Positions 1 to 8,183 of a stretch of DNA of 64,000 nucleotides are shown here, piece after piece. Origin of the DNA: Roseobacter insulae (GTDB lineage Bacteria > Pseudomonadota > Alphaproteobacteria > Rhodobacterales > Rhodobacteraceae). A program made the position numbers and the translations under genes. The notes beneath the pieces are model-generated. The model searched no databases and had not been told where the DNA came from. It saw only the letters and a program-made list of their open reading frames with translations. How positions within the stretch are numbered: the first letter of the stretch is position 1; each line of letters opens with the position of its first letter. The stretch spans positions 969,501 to 1,033,500 of the forward strand of contig NZ_JAHXDN010000001.1 of the NCBI RefSeq assembly GCF_019375555.1. Reading direction: 5' to 3'.

Positions 1-1
1 C

Positions 2-76
2 GCCCGTCCGGACACTATCGAGGAAGACTTCGCGGCGCATTACCCGAAGTCCTCTGACGCCACGCCAGCAGAATAA
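2..76 (+). CDS. petB: Cytochrome b of the bc1 complex, C-terminal end only
   Basis: The frame open from the window edge to the TAA at 74-76 encodes the last 24 residues of a protein and contains the motif [13 protein letters not shown]. That is the usual C-terminus of alphaproteobacterial cytochrome b, the quinol-oxidising membrane subunit of ubiquinol:cytochrome c oxidoreductase. It lies 14 bases before the cytochrome c1 gene, in the standard petABC (fbcFBC) order. The fragment is too short for domain analysis, but motif and position agree. The rest of the gene lies to the left of the window. Confidence 0.85.
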   Translation, partial: ARPDTIEEDFAAHYPKSSDATPAE

Positions 77-90
77 AGGAACACAAGATC

Positions 91-876
91 ATGTTCAGAA
101 CTCTTACTCTTAGTGCTGTGGCGGCTTTCGGGTTTGCCACGGCCGGTCTGGCGGCAGGCGCTGAAGGACATATCGAAGATTTCGATTTCTCCTTCGAAGG
201 TCCCTTTGGCACCTATGACCAGAATCAGCTGCAACGCGGCCTTCAGGTCTACACGGAGGTCTGCGCGGCCTGTCACGGTCTGAAATTCGTGCCCATCCGG
301 TCGCTGGCAGAAGAAGGCGGGCCAAACATGCCCGAAGATCAGGTGCGCGCCTACGCGGAAAACTTCGAAGTTTTCGACCCGGAACTCGATGATTTCCGTC
401 CTGCAAAAACCTCGGACCACTTCCCCGAGTCGGGCCTTGAAAATGCGCCGGACCTTAGCCTGATGGCCAAGGCACGCGCCGGTTTTCACGGTCCGTATGG
501 CCTTGGCATCAACCAGTTCTTCAAGGGGATTGGCGGACCTGAGTACATCGCCTCGCTTCTGACCGGTTACACCGGCGAAGAAAAAGAACAGGCTGGCGTC
601 ACCTTCTATGAGAACACGGCCTTCCCCGGCGGCTGGATTTCAATGGCGCCGCCGATCTACGGTGAGGATGTCGAATATGCAGACGGGCACGAAAATGACC
701 TGCACCACATTGCAGAAGACGTATCGGCCTTTCTGATGTGGACGGCAGAGCCGAAGATGATGGCGCGCAAGCAGGCTGGTTTTGTCGGGGTGTTGTTCCT
801 TACGCTTCTGTCGGTATTGCTCTACCTCACAAACAAGCGCATCTGGGCGCCGGTGAAGGGCAAGAAAACCTCGTAA
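91..876 (+). CDS. petC: Cytochrome c1 of the bc1 complex
   Basis: This 261-residue protein is the c-type haem subunit that passes electrons from the Rieske protein to soluble cytochrome c. A signal peptide occupies about residues 1-22. The haem-binding motif CAACH is at residues 58-62, and Met185 in WISMAPP is the expected axial ligand. One C-terminal membrane anchor (about 229-247) is followed by a basic tail, so the haem domain is periplasmic. AAAGGA lies 10 bases before the ATG. The gene is last in the pet operon and a strong hairpin follows it. Length and motifs are normal for the family. Confidence 0.97.
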   Translation: MFRTLTLSAVAAFGFATAGLAAGAEGHIEDFDFSFEGPFGTYDQNQLQRGLQVYTEVCAACHGLKFVPIRSLAEEGGPNMPEDQVRAYAENFEVFDPELDDFRPAKTSDHFPESGLENAPDLSLMAKARAGFHGPYGLGINQFFKGIGGPEYIASLLTGYTGEEKEQAGVTFYENTAFPGGWISMAPPIYGEDVEYADGHENDLHHIAEDVSAFLMWTAEPKMMARKQAGFVGVLFLTLLSVLLYLTNKRIWAPVKGKKTS

Positions 877-900
877 CGCCAACTGGACTGTGACGACAAA

Positions 901-935
901 AAAACCCCCCGTGCAGATGTTGCGCGGGGGGTTTT
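901..935. terminator. Bidirectional hairpin terminator after petC
   Basis: A perfect 11-bp stem (AAAACCCCCCG paired with CGGGGGGTTTT) encloses a 13-nt loop. On the plus strand only four T residues follow, whereas the minus-strand side has a run of seven. It should end petC transcription and, more efficiently, any transcript arriving from the right. Confidence 0.8.
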
Positions 936-1311
936 CCGTCTGCACCTTCGCGAGGAAGGCTAATGACAGACCCTGGGGAGAGTCAGAATCGGGGGGTCTG
1001 AGGGTTCACAGTTAGTCGGCAGCTAAAAGCGTCTTTGGCCGTGATCTCGTCCCTGTCCCTTACCGTAGAAACGTTCTTCCGTTACCACCTTATGCGCCTT
1101 GAAATCCAAGGCTGATACTCGTTACCGGTCACCACTAATAAGTTAACAATACGTTGACGGGGAATCGGTGTATGTGATCTTGATCACATTGTTCGAAATT
1201 CTTTTCAGCTTCGCGCTGCCCGGTACGGTGCAGACCGTTCCCAAATTAAACTGAGACACAACAGTTCCAACCCGGATTGTAAGTTGAGCAGCCACGCGAA
1301 AATGCCTCAGA
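936..1311. other. Intergenic region without a firm gene; possible minus-strand small transcript
   Basis: No convincing conventional gene is present in these 376 bases. They contain a CRP-type palindrome at 1173-1188. On the minus strand there is a weak TTG-started 28-codon frame (1023-1109) encoding a very basic peptide that ends GQRRF. The strong minus-strand terminator at 901-935 lies beyond it. A small RNA or small protein gene is possible but unproven. Confidence 0.4.
1173..1188. promoter_or_regulatory. Crp/Fnr-type operator palindrome
   Basis: TGTGATCTTGATCACA is an inverted repeat of 7-base arms around TT. It matches the TGTGA-N6-TCACA CRP consensus exactly. A Crp-like regulator gene lies 400 bases to the right (1592-2266), which makes autoregulation or control of a neighbouring small transcript plausible. 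Confidence 0.6.
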
Positions 1312-1461
1312 TCAGAAACGCTGACGCGTTTTGTCGACCATGGATTGCGCGACACGAAACTCGCGATCGGTTTCAACCAGCCAGGCGATCATCGCCTTGA
1401 CGGGAGAGGGCTTGGTTGGTGCTTTTGCAGCCTCGGCGGGTGTCTTGTTAAGACGTTCCAT
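1312..1461 (-). CDS. Conserved-looking small protein, 49 aa, function unknown
   Basis: An ATG-started 49-codon frame has a good ribosome site (AAAGGGA) about 10 bases upstream. The product is soluble, lysine/arginine-rich and without membrane segments. It starts MERLNKTPAEAA and ends with a helical stretch, WLVETDREFRVAQSMVDK. It lies downstream of the Crp-like gene on the same strand with a 130-base gap. I do not recognise the family. Reality is inferred from the ribosome site, codon use and a coherent charged helix. Confidence 0.5.
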   Translation of the reverse strand: MERLNKTPAEAAKAPTKPSPVKAMIAWLVETDREFRVAQSMVDKTRQRF

Positions 1462-1591
1462 TTTCAAATATCCCTTTTTGTGCCTTTCCCGGAAATTGCC
1501 GGGGATGTTGGGTCAGGGCCGAAAGCCTCTGAATGCACCCAACATGGCGCAAAAACGAATCAACGTCTGTGAAACCGGTCACACGCGATGG

Positions 1592-2266
1592 TTAAATCTG
1601 ATGCAAATCCGCCATGACCTGCAAAGCCTCGCGGTCCAGCACCTGAACACCGCCGCGCGTCGCCTCGATCACGCCCGCGCGTCTCCACAGTGAAAGGGTT
1701 TTGGAGACGGCTTCGCGGGTGGCGCCAACAAATTCAGCCAGTTCAGACTGAGACAAGGTCAGCATCGACAGATGATCTGAGCCGTCGACCGTGAGATAAA
1801 GTATCTTGCGCGCCAGCCGTGCGGGCATCGGCAGGAAGACCTGTTCGTTCAACTGGCTGCTCATCCAGCGCATACGTTCCCCTGCCAGCTGGATCATATC
1901 AATGCCCAGGTCAGGCGCTTCGCGTATGGCGCGCAACATGTCCGCATTCTTTACACCGCGCAGGCGGGTTTTTTCCAAGGCGGTCACCGTCGCAGTACGC
2001 GTGCCGGGATCGAACAGCGCAATCTCGCCGAACAGGGCACCCGGGCGCATGACGTCCAGAGACAGCTTGCGCCCCTCGCGCGACAACACGCTGAATTCAA
2101 GAGAGCCGGAGACGATTGCGTAGAGCGTATCACCGATGTCGCCCTGTTCGAACAGGACCTCACCTTCATCGAGCTCAACTTCGGTCGCGACGGAGGCCAG
2201 AAGATCTGAAAGATTTTTGGATGCGTGGGCAAGAAACCCGGTATTCGGTAGCGTCACAGTATCCAT
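1592..2266 (-). CDS. Crp/Fnr-family transcriptional regulator
   Basis: This is a 224-residue regulator. The cyclic-nucleotide-binding barrel covers about residues 25-115 and contains FGEIALFDPGTRTATV around 79-94, close to the cAMP-pocket pattern (Glu81, Arg90-Thr91). A winged helix-turn-helix follows at about 170-205 (SELAEFVGATREAVSKTLS). No cysteine cluster is present, so it is not an oxygen-sensing FNR; it is CRP-like. GGGGAAGG lies 8 bases before the ATG. A perfect TGTGA-N6-TCACA palindrome downstream is a candidate target. The ligand is unknown. Confidence 0.9.
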   Translation of the reverse strand: MDTVTLPNTGFLAHASKNLSDLLASVATEVELDEGEVLFEQGDIGDTLYAIVSGSLEFSVLSREGRKLSLDVMRPGALFGEIALFDPGTRTATVTALEKTRLRGVKNADMLRAIREAPDLGIDMIQLAGERMRWMSSQLNEQVFLPMPARLARKILYLTVDGSDHLSMLTLSQSELAEFVGATREAVSKTLSLWRRAGVIEATRGGVQVLDREALQVMADLHQI

Positions 2267-2413
2267 GGTTAACCTTCCCCAATTTCAGTCCCCGCCCCCC
2301 AAGACGGCCAAGCGTAACGTGCGTCACGCGTAGTTTCAATCGCAACGGGTGTCACCGTTAATACCCGCTGCGGTCTGCTTTGTCGGAGAACAACGGATCG
2401 ATCAACAACCGGG

Positions 2414-2773
2414 TCAGCGATGAAAGCCGCCAACGCGGCCTTCGAAGGTTGCACCAAACCCGGCCAGCGCCGATTGCACATCATCATTTGCCGGTCCGTA
2501 GACCGTGAAGCGAACCGGCGTGAATGTTGTAAGAAACCGGTCTGCGAAATTAGCGCCGAAATTGGCCAGATGGGTCATTGCGGCGTCACTGTCCACATAG
2601 CATTCCAGCACCGTGCATCGCGTCCTGTCCGGTGTGACGTAGTATTCATACGTCAGGGCACCCGGTTCCGTTTTCAGGGTGGCTGCAACCATTTCGTCCA
2701 CCAGCGGCTGCACCGCATCCCCTTGGCCGTCCTGGACGTTCATCTCCAGGACCCATTCAATGTGATCGTTCAA
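2414..2773 (-). CDS. Antibiotic biosynthesis monooxygenase (ABM) domain protein
   Basis: A 119-residue single-domain protein resembling YgiN-type quinol monooxygenases. These are small dimeric ferredoxin-fold enzymes that oxidise quinones or simply detoxify aromatics without a metal or cofactor. The frame shows the usual series: IEWVLEMNV strand, a helix with VDEMVAATLKTEPGALTYEYY, then RTRCTVLECYVDSDAAMTHL. I chose the TTG at 2773 because GGGAGAGG sits just upstream and the product begins where ABM domains begin. An upstream ATG at 2812 would add 13 unlikely residues. The substrate is unknown. Confidence 0.75.
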   Translation of the reverse strand: MNDHIEWVLEMNVQDGQGDAVQPLVDEMVAATLKTEPGALTYEYYVTPDRTRCTVLECYVDSDAAMTHLANFGANFADRFLTTFTPVRFTVYGPANDDVQSALAGFGATFEGRVGGFHR

Positions 2774-2864
2774 GCTACCTCTCCCACAAGGTAGGTCCAG
2801 AGTAGCGATCAAGTCAGTCAGTTGTCACGGCTTTTCTAGTTTGACGGGCGGGCGGGGCGCGGGA

Positions 2865-4118
2865 TTATGCCAATAACGACGTGCCGTCGTGTCCCTTGAT
2901 CGTCAGGTCGACGATGCTGCCCTCCCGCTGCGGGGTGCTGAGCTGAACCTCACAAAACTGCTCAGTCCGGCCCATTGTCGGGCTTTCCATCAGCACCCGG
3001 TGATGCCGCCCGACTTGCGCTTGCAAATGGGTGCGCACACGCTCAGCACCGGCCTTCCGCAGGCATGCCGCCCGTGCCTTGATGGCGTGCCCGTCGACTG
3101 CCGGCATCCGCGCGGCGGGCGTACCGGGCCGCGGCGAATAGGGAAACACATGCAGCCAGGTCAGATGACAGTCTTCCACCAGGGCCAGCGAGTTGTTGAA
3201 CATCTCTTCCGTCTCAGTCGGGAAACCGGCGATGATATCCGCGCCGAAAGTCATGTCCTGCCGCAGCTTGCGCGCGTCTTCCGCGAACCGGATCGCGTCA
3301 TCCCGAAGATGCCGCCGTTTCATCCGTTTCAGGATCAGATCGTCCCCGTGCTGAAGCGACAGATGCAGATGCGGCATCAAACGGGGTTCGGTTGCAATTG
3401 CCGTCATCAGGTTTTCGTCGACCTCGATGCTGTCGATGGAGCTTATGCGCAGTCGCGGCAGATCCGGGACCAGACGCAGGATTCGCATCACGAGGTCACC
3501 CAGTTTGGGGTTCGCAGGCAAATCCGCGCCCCAGCTGGTCAGGTCGACACCTGTCAGCACAACTTCGTTGAAGCCCTTATCGACCAGCCTCTTTATCTGA
3601 TCCACGACCATGCCCGCGGGAACCGAGCGCGAGTTACCCCGGCCATAGGGGATAATGCAGAAGGTGCATCGGTGGTCGCAGCCGTTCTGGACCTGGACAT
3701 AGGCGCGACTGCGGGTGCCGAAACCGTCGATCAGATGGCCGGCCGTTTCCGTCACGGACATGATATCGTCGACCTGAACCGCCTCGGTGTGTCCGACAAA
3801 GTCGGCGGCGAGTCCGTGCCACGTGGTGCCCTGCATCTTTTCGGTGTTGCCGATCACGGCATCCACCTCGTCCATCCTCGCAAAGGTTTCCGGCTCGGTT
3901 TGCGCCGCACATCCGGTCACGATCAACCGTGCCTCGGGATGCGCGCGGCGCAGCTTTCGAATGTCTTGGCGCGCCTTGCGGACGGCCTCTGCCGTGACCG
4001 CGCAGGTGTTGACCACCACGGCGTTTTCCAGCCCGGCCTGTTGTGCCAGCTCTTTCATTGCTTCGGTTTCATAGGCATTCAGACGGCAGCCCATTGTGGA
4101 AAATACCGGGGCTTTCAT
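2865..4118 (-). CDS. mtaB: tRNA t6A37 methylthiotransferase MtaB
   Basis: A 417-residue radical-SAM enzyme that adds a methylthio group to N6-threonylcarbamoyladenosine-37 in tRNAs. The N-terminal UPF0004 domain has its three cluster cysteines at Cys11, Cys39 and Cys70. The radical-SAM cluster motif CDHRCTFC is at 147-154 and a TRAM-like domain ends the protein. Starting STMGCRLN rather than the MiaB or RimO pattern supports the MtaB subgroup. Its ATG overlaps the dapF stop by four bases (ATGA), so the two are co-translated. Confidence 0.93.
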   Translation of the reverse strand: MKAPVFSTMGCRLNAYETEAMKELAQQAGLENAVVVNTCAVTAEAVRKARQDIRKLRRAHPEARLIVTGCAAQTEPETFARMDEVDAVIGNTEKMQGTTWHGLAADFVGHTEAVQVDDIMSVTETAGHLIDGFGTRSRAYVQVQNGCDHRCTFCIIPYGRGNSRSVPAGMVVDQIKRLVDKGFNEVVLTGVDLTSWGADLPANPKLGDLVMRILRLVPDLPRLRISSIDSIEVDENLMTAIATEPRLMPHLHLSLQHGDDLILKRMKRRHLRDDAIRFAEDARKLRQDMTFGADIIAGFPTETEEMFNNSLALVEDCHLTWLHVFPYSPRPGTPAARMPAVDGHAIKARAACLRKAGAERVRTHLQAQVGRHHRVLMESPTMGRTEQFCEVQLSTPQREGSIVDLTIKGHDGTSLLA

Positions 4119-4957
4119 GTCAGGCTTTCCAGAAACGAGGGGGTGAGTGTGCCGCTGAAGACATGGGTTGTAGGGCCGGTCATCCAGACACCGTCCTCGC
4201 GCCAGTCGACAAAGATCGTGCCGCCGTCCAGTTCAATTTGCACCTTGCGACCGGTCAGCCCGCGTCTTGCGGCGGCAACGCCTGTTGCGCAACTGGATGA
4301 GCCGGAGGCGAGCGTTATACCCACGCCGCGTTCCCACACGCGCATCCGGATGTGGTCCGGGCCGATGATATGCGCGACCTGAACGTTGGTGCGTTCGGGG
4401 AACAATGGGTGGTGTTCATGTTCGGCCCCGAAAGCGGCAAGATCGACGGACCCCACATCGTCCACGAAGAAGGTGCAATGTGGATTGCCCAGGCCGGTCG
4501 CAACGGGGGATCCTTCAATCGGCAGGGCCAGCGTGTCCATGTCCGAGGCCAGCGGTACGTCGGACCAGCCCAGCTGCGGATGCCCCATATTGACCGCCGT
4601 AAGCCCGTCACCTGCATCGCAGGCCGTCAGGACACCCCGGTCGGTGGTAAGCGTCAGCGTCTCCTGCCCGGTTTCCTGCATCACATGCCGCGCAACACAG
4701 CGTGTCGCATTTCCGCAGGCTGCAGAAAGGGACCCGTCCGTGTTGTAGAATGTCAGATGCAGGCCGTGGTCTTTGCTGGTCATCACGGCCAGCTGGTCAA
4801 ACCCTACACCGCGATGTCTGTCACCGAGAGCCCGGGCCAGGGCAGGGGTTATATCGATTCCCTGCACGCGCGCGTCCAGCACGACAAAGTCGTTTCCCAG
4901 CCCGTGCATCTTCATGAAGGGCAAACCGTTATGATTATCGCTGCGCATTTCGGCCAT
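4115..4957 (-). CDS. dapF: Diaminopimelate epimerase
   Basis: Converts LL- to meso-diaminopimelate for lysine and peptidoglycan synthesis in the cytoplasm, without a cofactor. The product has the family start FMKMHGLGNDFVVLDAR and both catalytic cysteines (AACGNATRC in the first half, SGSSSCATGVAAA in the second). The start is uncertain: the ATG at 4957 gives 280 residues, the ATG at 4948 lacks three of these, and neither has a strong ribosome site. An upstream frame to 5032 would run into the tRNA promoter and is rejected. It is first in a two-gene operon with mtaB. Confidence 0.93.
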   Translation of the reverse strand: MAEMRSDNHNGLPFMKMHGLGNDFVVLDARVQGIDITPALARALGDRHRGVGFDQLAVMTSKDHGLHLTFYNTDGSLSAACGNATRCVARHVMQETGQETLTLTTDRGVLTACDAGDGLTAVNMGHPQLGWSDVPLASDMDTLALPIEGSPVATGLGNPHCTFFVDDVGSVDLAAFGAEHEHHPLFPERTNVQVAHIIGPDHIRMRVWERGVGITLASGSSSCATGVAAARRGLTGRKVQIELDGGTIFVDWREDGVWMTGPTTHVFSGTLTPSFLESLT

Positions 4958-5014
4958 ATAAGCCGATGCGGCAAAACTATCCAGTATGTCCTTGCGAAAA
5001 CACCGAATAAGGGC

Positions 5015-5043
5015 TTGACCCTCCCCCGGCACCTTTCTAAGTA
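5015..5043 (+). promoter_or_regulatory. Promoter of tRNA-Lys
   Basis: TTGACC at 5015-5020 and TAAGTA at 5038-5043 are separated by 17 bases and lie just upstream of the mature tRNA start at 5056. This is the expected arrangement for a housekeeping sigma promoter, and the TTGACC box matches the strong -35 of alphaproteobacterial stable-RNA genes. Confidence 0.6.
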
Positions 5044-5055
5044 CACCGCCTAGTG

Positions 5056-5131
5056 GGGCCGTTAGCTCAGTTGGTAGAGCAGCTGACTTTTAATCAGCGG
5101 GTCGCAGGTTCGAATCCTGCACGGCTCACCA
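5056..5131 (+). tRNA. tRNA-Lys (anticodon TTT)
   Basis: A 76-nt cloverleaf with a 7-bp acceptor stem (GGGCCGT with ACGGCTC, one G-T pair), D arm, anticodon stem GCTGA/TCAGC around loop CTTTTAA, T arm with GGTTCGAATCC, and an encoded CCA. The anticodon is TTT. The 18-kb accessory region begins immediately after it, making its 3' end a possible integration site. I could not find an integrase or a second copy of the tRNA 3' end. Confidence 0.97.
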
Positions 5132-5143
5132 CTTCTTCCCATA

Positions 5144-6340
5144 GTGTCTTCTCAGCTGCTTCTGGCAGCGCTCTATTTCACGCAGCCCGGCCAGCTTCTG
5201 GAGACGGCACGGAAGGGCAAGACGGCACAACTGCTGATCGGCCTCAACGAAGCAACCAGCCCGCAGGCGCTGTGCCAGCTGCATGAGGTGCCGGGCGTTA
5301 CGATCCGGTACCAGACCAGCCGGTTCCATGCAAAAATTTCATCTTCGATCAGGCCGCCTTGCTGGGATCGTCAAACCTGACGGATGGCGGCCTGCGCGCC
5401 AATCGCGAGGCGGTTGTCCGGCTCGACCGCGACGATAATACCGACGCTGTCGACGATATCCGCGCACTCTTCGTCGAGCTTGGGGATGCCGGGCAGGTCC
5501 TGACCCGAAAAAAACTGATGCCTTCGAGAAAATTTACGATGAACTGAAGCGCCGTACGCCTGATCCTGAAAAAGAGATCGAGGCAGCGCCGGGACAGGCC
5601 CAGCCGCCCAACGTCAATGTCAAAAGCCACGAGAAGTCCAGCGAGCGCATCTTCCTCGAAACCTTACGACAAGAAGTCTATGGACAGTGCCGCCCTGCCT
5701 TCAGCGAGGTGACGGCGTCCTCGACGAACATGGATTTCGCCGCACGGATCTCGCGAATGTCGGTACCGAGAACGAAACCAATCGCTTTCTGAACTATGTC
5801 AGACTGACCCATATGATCGGCGACGAGGCATGTCAGACTGACCCGCTGCGTAGCATCTAAGACCGCCGCCAGGAGATCATCCTCTACGCGCAAGAGTGGG
5901 TTGATGCTGCGAACCGCAAGGTGCCCGAAGACCACGCCGCCTGGATCGAGACGGTGAAACGAACATTCGGCACACGCAAGGTCACCGAAGCGGCCAGCAA
6001 GGAGGACACTACCGACGGCCTGATATCACTGCACGCCTTCACAGAATAGCTGCGTTTCGTAAAGGGCGGCCTGAAAGACCTTCCCGCTGAATTCTGGAAG
6101 GCGAACAACGATGATGTCAACCGCGTCAAATCCACATTGACCTACCTACTGCACGGCCCTGGCGATTTCATCCAACGCTTCCACGATGTACTCCATGACC
6201 GGTCGATCAAGCTGACGCGCTTCGCCTATTTCTGCGCTCTCGAACTCCATGGCACCGTCAAACCCGACGAATACCCGCCGATGAACGGACGCATGGCCAA
6301 GGCGCTGCGTTTCCTCGACTTCGACGTGAAAGGTGAATAG
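5144..6340 (+). pseudogene. Decayed phospholipase D-like domain protein
   Basis: Successive frames together read as one PLD-superfamily protein. The first part contains the HxK half-motif (RFHAK). After a frameshift near 5335 comes FIFDQAALLGSSNLTDGGLR, the typical following segment. Further pieces continue to DFDVKGE just before 6340. At least two frameshifts and in-frame stops (near 5858 and 6047) break it. An exact 15-base direct repeat, ATGTCAGACTGACCC (5796-5810 and 5830-5844), marks local damage. Related proteins are often helicase-associated or defence-associated, but this copy is surely inactive. Confidence 0.75.
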
Positions 6341-6735
6341 ATGCAGCCGGCCGGCACAATTGTCGGCGACATCACACGGCGCACAACGATCTACACGGTC
6401 TTCCCGCGCCATCGCTTCTTTGAACTCTTTGACGAGAAGAAGAACGCCATGGTCTGGCCGACCGTGTGGGAAGATCCGTTCGAGAACTTCATCCTGAGAT
6501 CACCCGTCCGCACTGCCGCTGGTGAGACCGGAGGTTCTCATTCCACAAGGATGTCTACTGCCAGTGCTGGACGCGGAAGACGAGAGCGGATGCGATGTGG
6601 CGCATCTAGTCGCCGGACACGGAAACAATAAGCGTCAGAACAACGGTTGGCAGACTGATCGCCAGCCTTCTCGCCGCCAACAAGGGTGTAACCAACGAGA
6701 GATGCTTCATTGGCAAGGTTGACTGTGGGGGATAA
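6341..6735 (+). pseudogene. Decayed DUF2971 gene
   Basis: Starting one base after the preceding pseudogene, the frame encodes a start resembling DUF2971 proteins (RFFELFDEKKNAMVWPTVWEDPFEN). Near 6490 the frame is lost. The continuation VYCQCWTRKTRADAMWRI is found in another frame and ends in a TAG. A last piece, TTVGRLIASLLAANKGVTNE, follows to the stop at 6735. The tight spacing implies an old two-gene PLD/DUF2971 operon. The role of DUF2971 is unknown. Confidence 0.7.
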
Positions 6736-6916
6736 ACTGCTGAGTTACAGCGTGAATCATGGCTATTTTGTGCGTCGAGGCAATGATTGCCAACACACTG
6801 CTCCGTTCGACCAGACATTTGACAGAGCCTGACAACACGAATTCAGCAAGTCGCATTGGTCTTAGGACGGGCTTGGACCGGTCAAACTTGGTGTTCTGTG
6901 CGGCAGGCGTAATTGA

Positions 6917-6975
6917 CCAATGTCCGCTCTGAGCCCAAAGTACCGAATGCTGCGAGCATTATGAACGTCAGCTTC
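6917..6975. repeat. Dispersed degenerate intergenic repeat, copy 1
   Basis: Shares the order TGTCCGCT, GAGCCCA, GAATGCTGCG and ATGAACGTC with noncoding copies near 8066-8127 and 59246-59300. It lies in a 270-base gap with no other recognisable content, apart from weakly similar sequence beginning near 6870. The similarity was found by eye and is imperfect. Confidence 0.45.
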
Positions 6976-7002
6976 CTAACATCTCGAAAAGACTGACCGG
7001 GT

Positions 7003-7905
7003 TCAACTCGGAGTGTTGGCATTCCTCACGGAGCCGAGCGCTCTGACGAGTAGCAGGCTGGATTTGTGCGCGGAGTAAGACTGCTCGCGCGTGGAAGCCT
7101 CTTCACCGTATCGCACTGCAGCCGAGCATTGAATATCAGATAGGAGGCTGTCCAAATCCAATCCCATGATGGAACCTGCCAGCGCTTCGTGGAGCTCTTT
7201 CAGGTTATGAGTCCGTGGAATGGGCGATACATCACCGATCACCTCAATCAACCCCTTCATGAACTTCTCAGCAAGTTGGAGTGATGCCCATCTGGCCTGC
7301 CCATGGTTCGGGTTCTGGCTAGTCATGTGCATTGCAGCAGTCATCCAATCGCTCTGTGCTTCTGGGAAGAAGTGGCTGGATTTGGAAAATCGGTCGAATG
7401 TCTGTCGAACGTCCATTCCTACCATGAACATACCATAGACCTCGGCGAGATCATTGTCGCTGAAGTGATTTAGTCGCGCGGCGGTTATGCCCGACAACTG
7501 CTTACAGGCGTTCAATCTCGGAGCACCAACAACTGCGTCGTCATCATCAGAAATGTCTCGTTCAACTACTGGCGTGAAAAACCCATAGACGATTGGCAGC
7601 TTGAGTTCCCATAGATCACCATCAGCCTGCACCGCGACCTTTGCATTGGCAGACGGATCGAGTTTGATACCGTCTCCATAGACTTGCTCATACCAATCGT
7701 GAATTCTTTCTGCGTACTTCCAACTACTAATCAGATGGTCAGGGACGCCAGGCTGAGGCTTCGTGAACAACATCGACATATTGAAACGCTGTCCGAACTT
7801 GATAATCGCATTCATTGGACGACCTAGCGGAGGCACGCCTGCCGCTTTCAATTCTTCGTCGATTTCGCGGATGACTGGGGTGATGTCTTTTGGAATGTGT
7901 GACAT
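7003..7905 (-). CDS. Hypothetical protein with HEPN-like C-terminal region
   Basis: A 300-residue soluble protein. The first half is unrecognised. The last 130 residues are helical, with ARWASLQLAEKFMKGLIEV followed by HNLKELHE and a third helix. This layout is reminiscent of HEPN domains (nucleotide-binding or RNase helical bundles of defence and toxin systems), but I see no clear catalytic R-x4-6-H motif. The ATG at 7905 is preferred to one at 7941 because AAAGGG lies 5 bases upstream. It is a lone gene of lower GC in the accessory region. The HEPN assignment is tentative. Confidence 0.6.
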   Translation of the reverse strand: MSHIPKDITPVIREIDEELKAAGVPPLGRPMNAIIKFGQRFNMSMLFTKPQPGVPDHLISSWKYAERIHDWYEQVYGDGIKLDPSANAKVAVQADGDLWELKLPIVYGFFTPVVERDISDDDDAVVGAPRLNACKQLSGITAARLNHFSDNDLAEVYGMFMVGMDVRQTFDRFSKSSHFFPEAQSDWMTAAMHMTSQNPNHGQARWASLQLAEKFMKGLIEVIGDVSPIPRTHNLKELHEALAGSIMGLDLDSLLSDIQCSAAVRYGEEASTREQSYSAHKSSLLLVRALGSVRNANTPS

Positions 7906-8065
7906 GAAAGCCCTTTGGTTTTCGCCCAGTACTTCTGGCACCCCGCGTCAGTTGGTCGACGCTCAGTTTTGAGAAGTATCCAAGTCTACCGGAACACAAA
8001 AGCAGTCATTCGAGAAGACGCAGCAAGAGCTCACTTCGTCACGCACTGCCGTCTCGATGTTCTTT

Positions 8066-8127
8066 GCGGCTAAGGTCGGAGAGGAGCCCAGATTTGACGA
8101 ATGCTGCGATATGCCTGAATGTCTGAT
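8066..8127. repeat. Dispersed degenerate intergenic repeat, copy 2
   Basis: Contains GCGGCTAAGGTCGGAGAGGA, then GAGCCCA, GAATGCTGCG and TGAATGTC. These match the blocks of the copies at 6917-6975 and 59246-59300. It occupies most of the 7906-8183 gap between two divergently pointing unknown genes. Confidence 0.45.
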
Positions 8128-8183
8128 GCTTAAGCATCCTGTTGGATCTGTTGACTAAGAGCGAGTAGTCTCCAGCGAGCAGA

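Noticed and set aside
2889-4382. 497-codon plus-strand frame opposite mtaB and dapF
   Set aside because: It is antisense to two clear genes and has a composition expected from high-GC codon bias; no domain or start site.
5107-5131. tRNA-Lys 3' end as an attachment core
   Set aside because: I found no second copy of the tRNA 3' end and no integrase up to 23.4 kb; the island boundary remains suggestive only.
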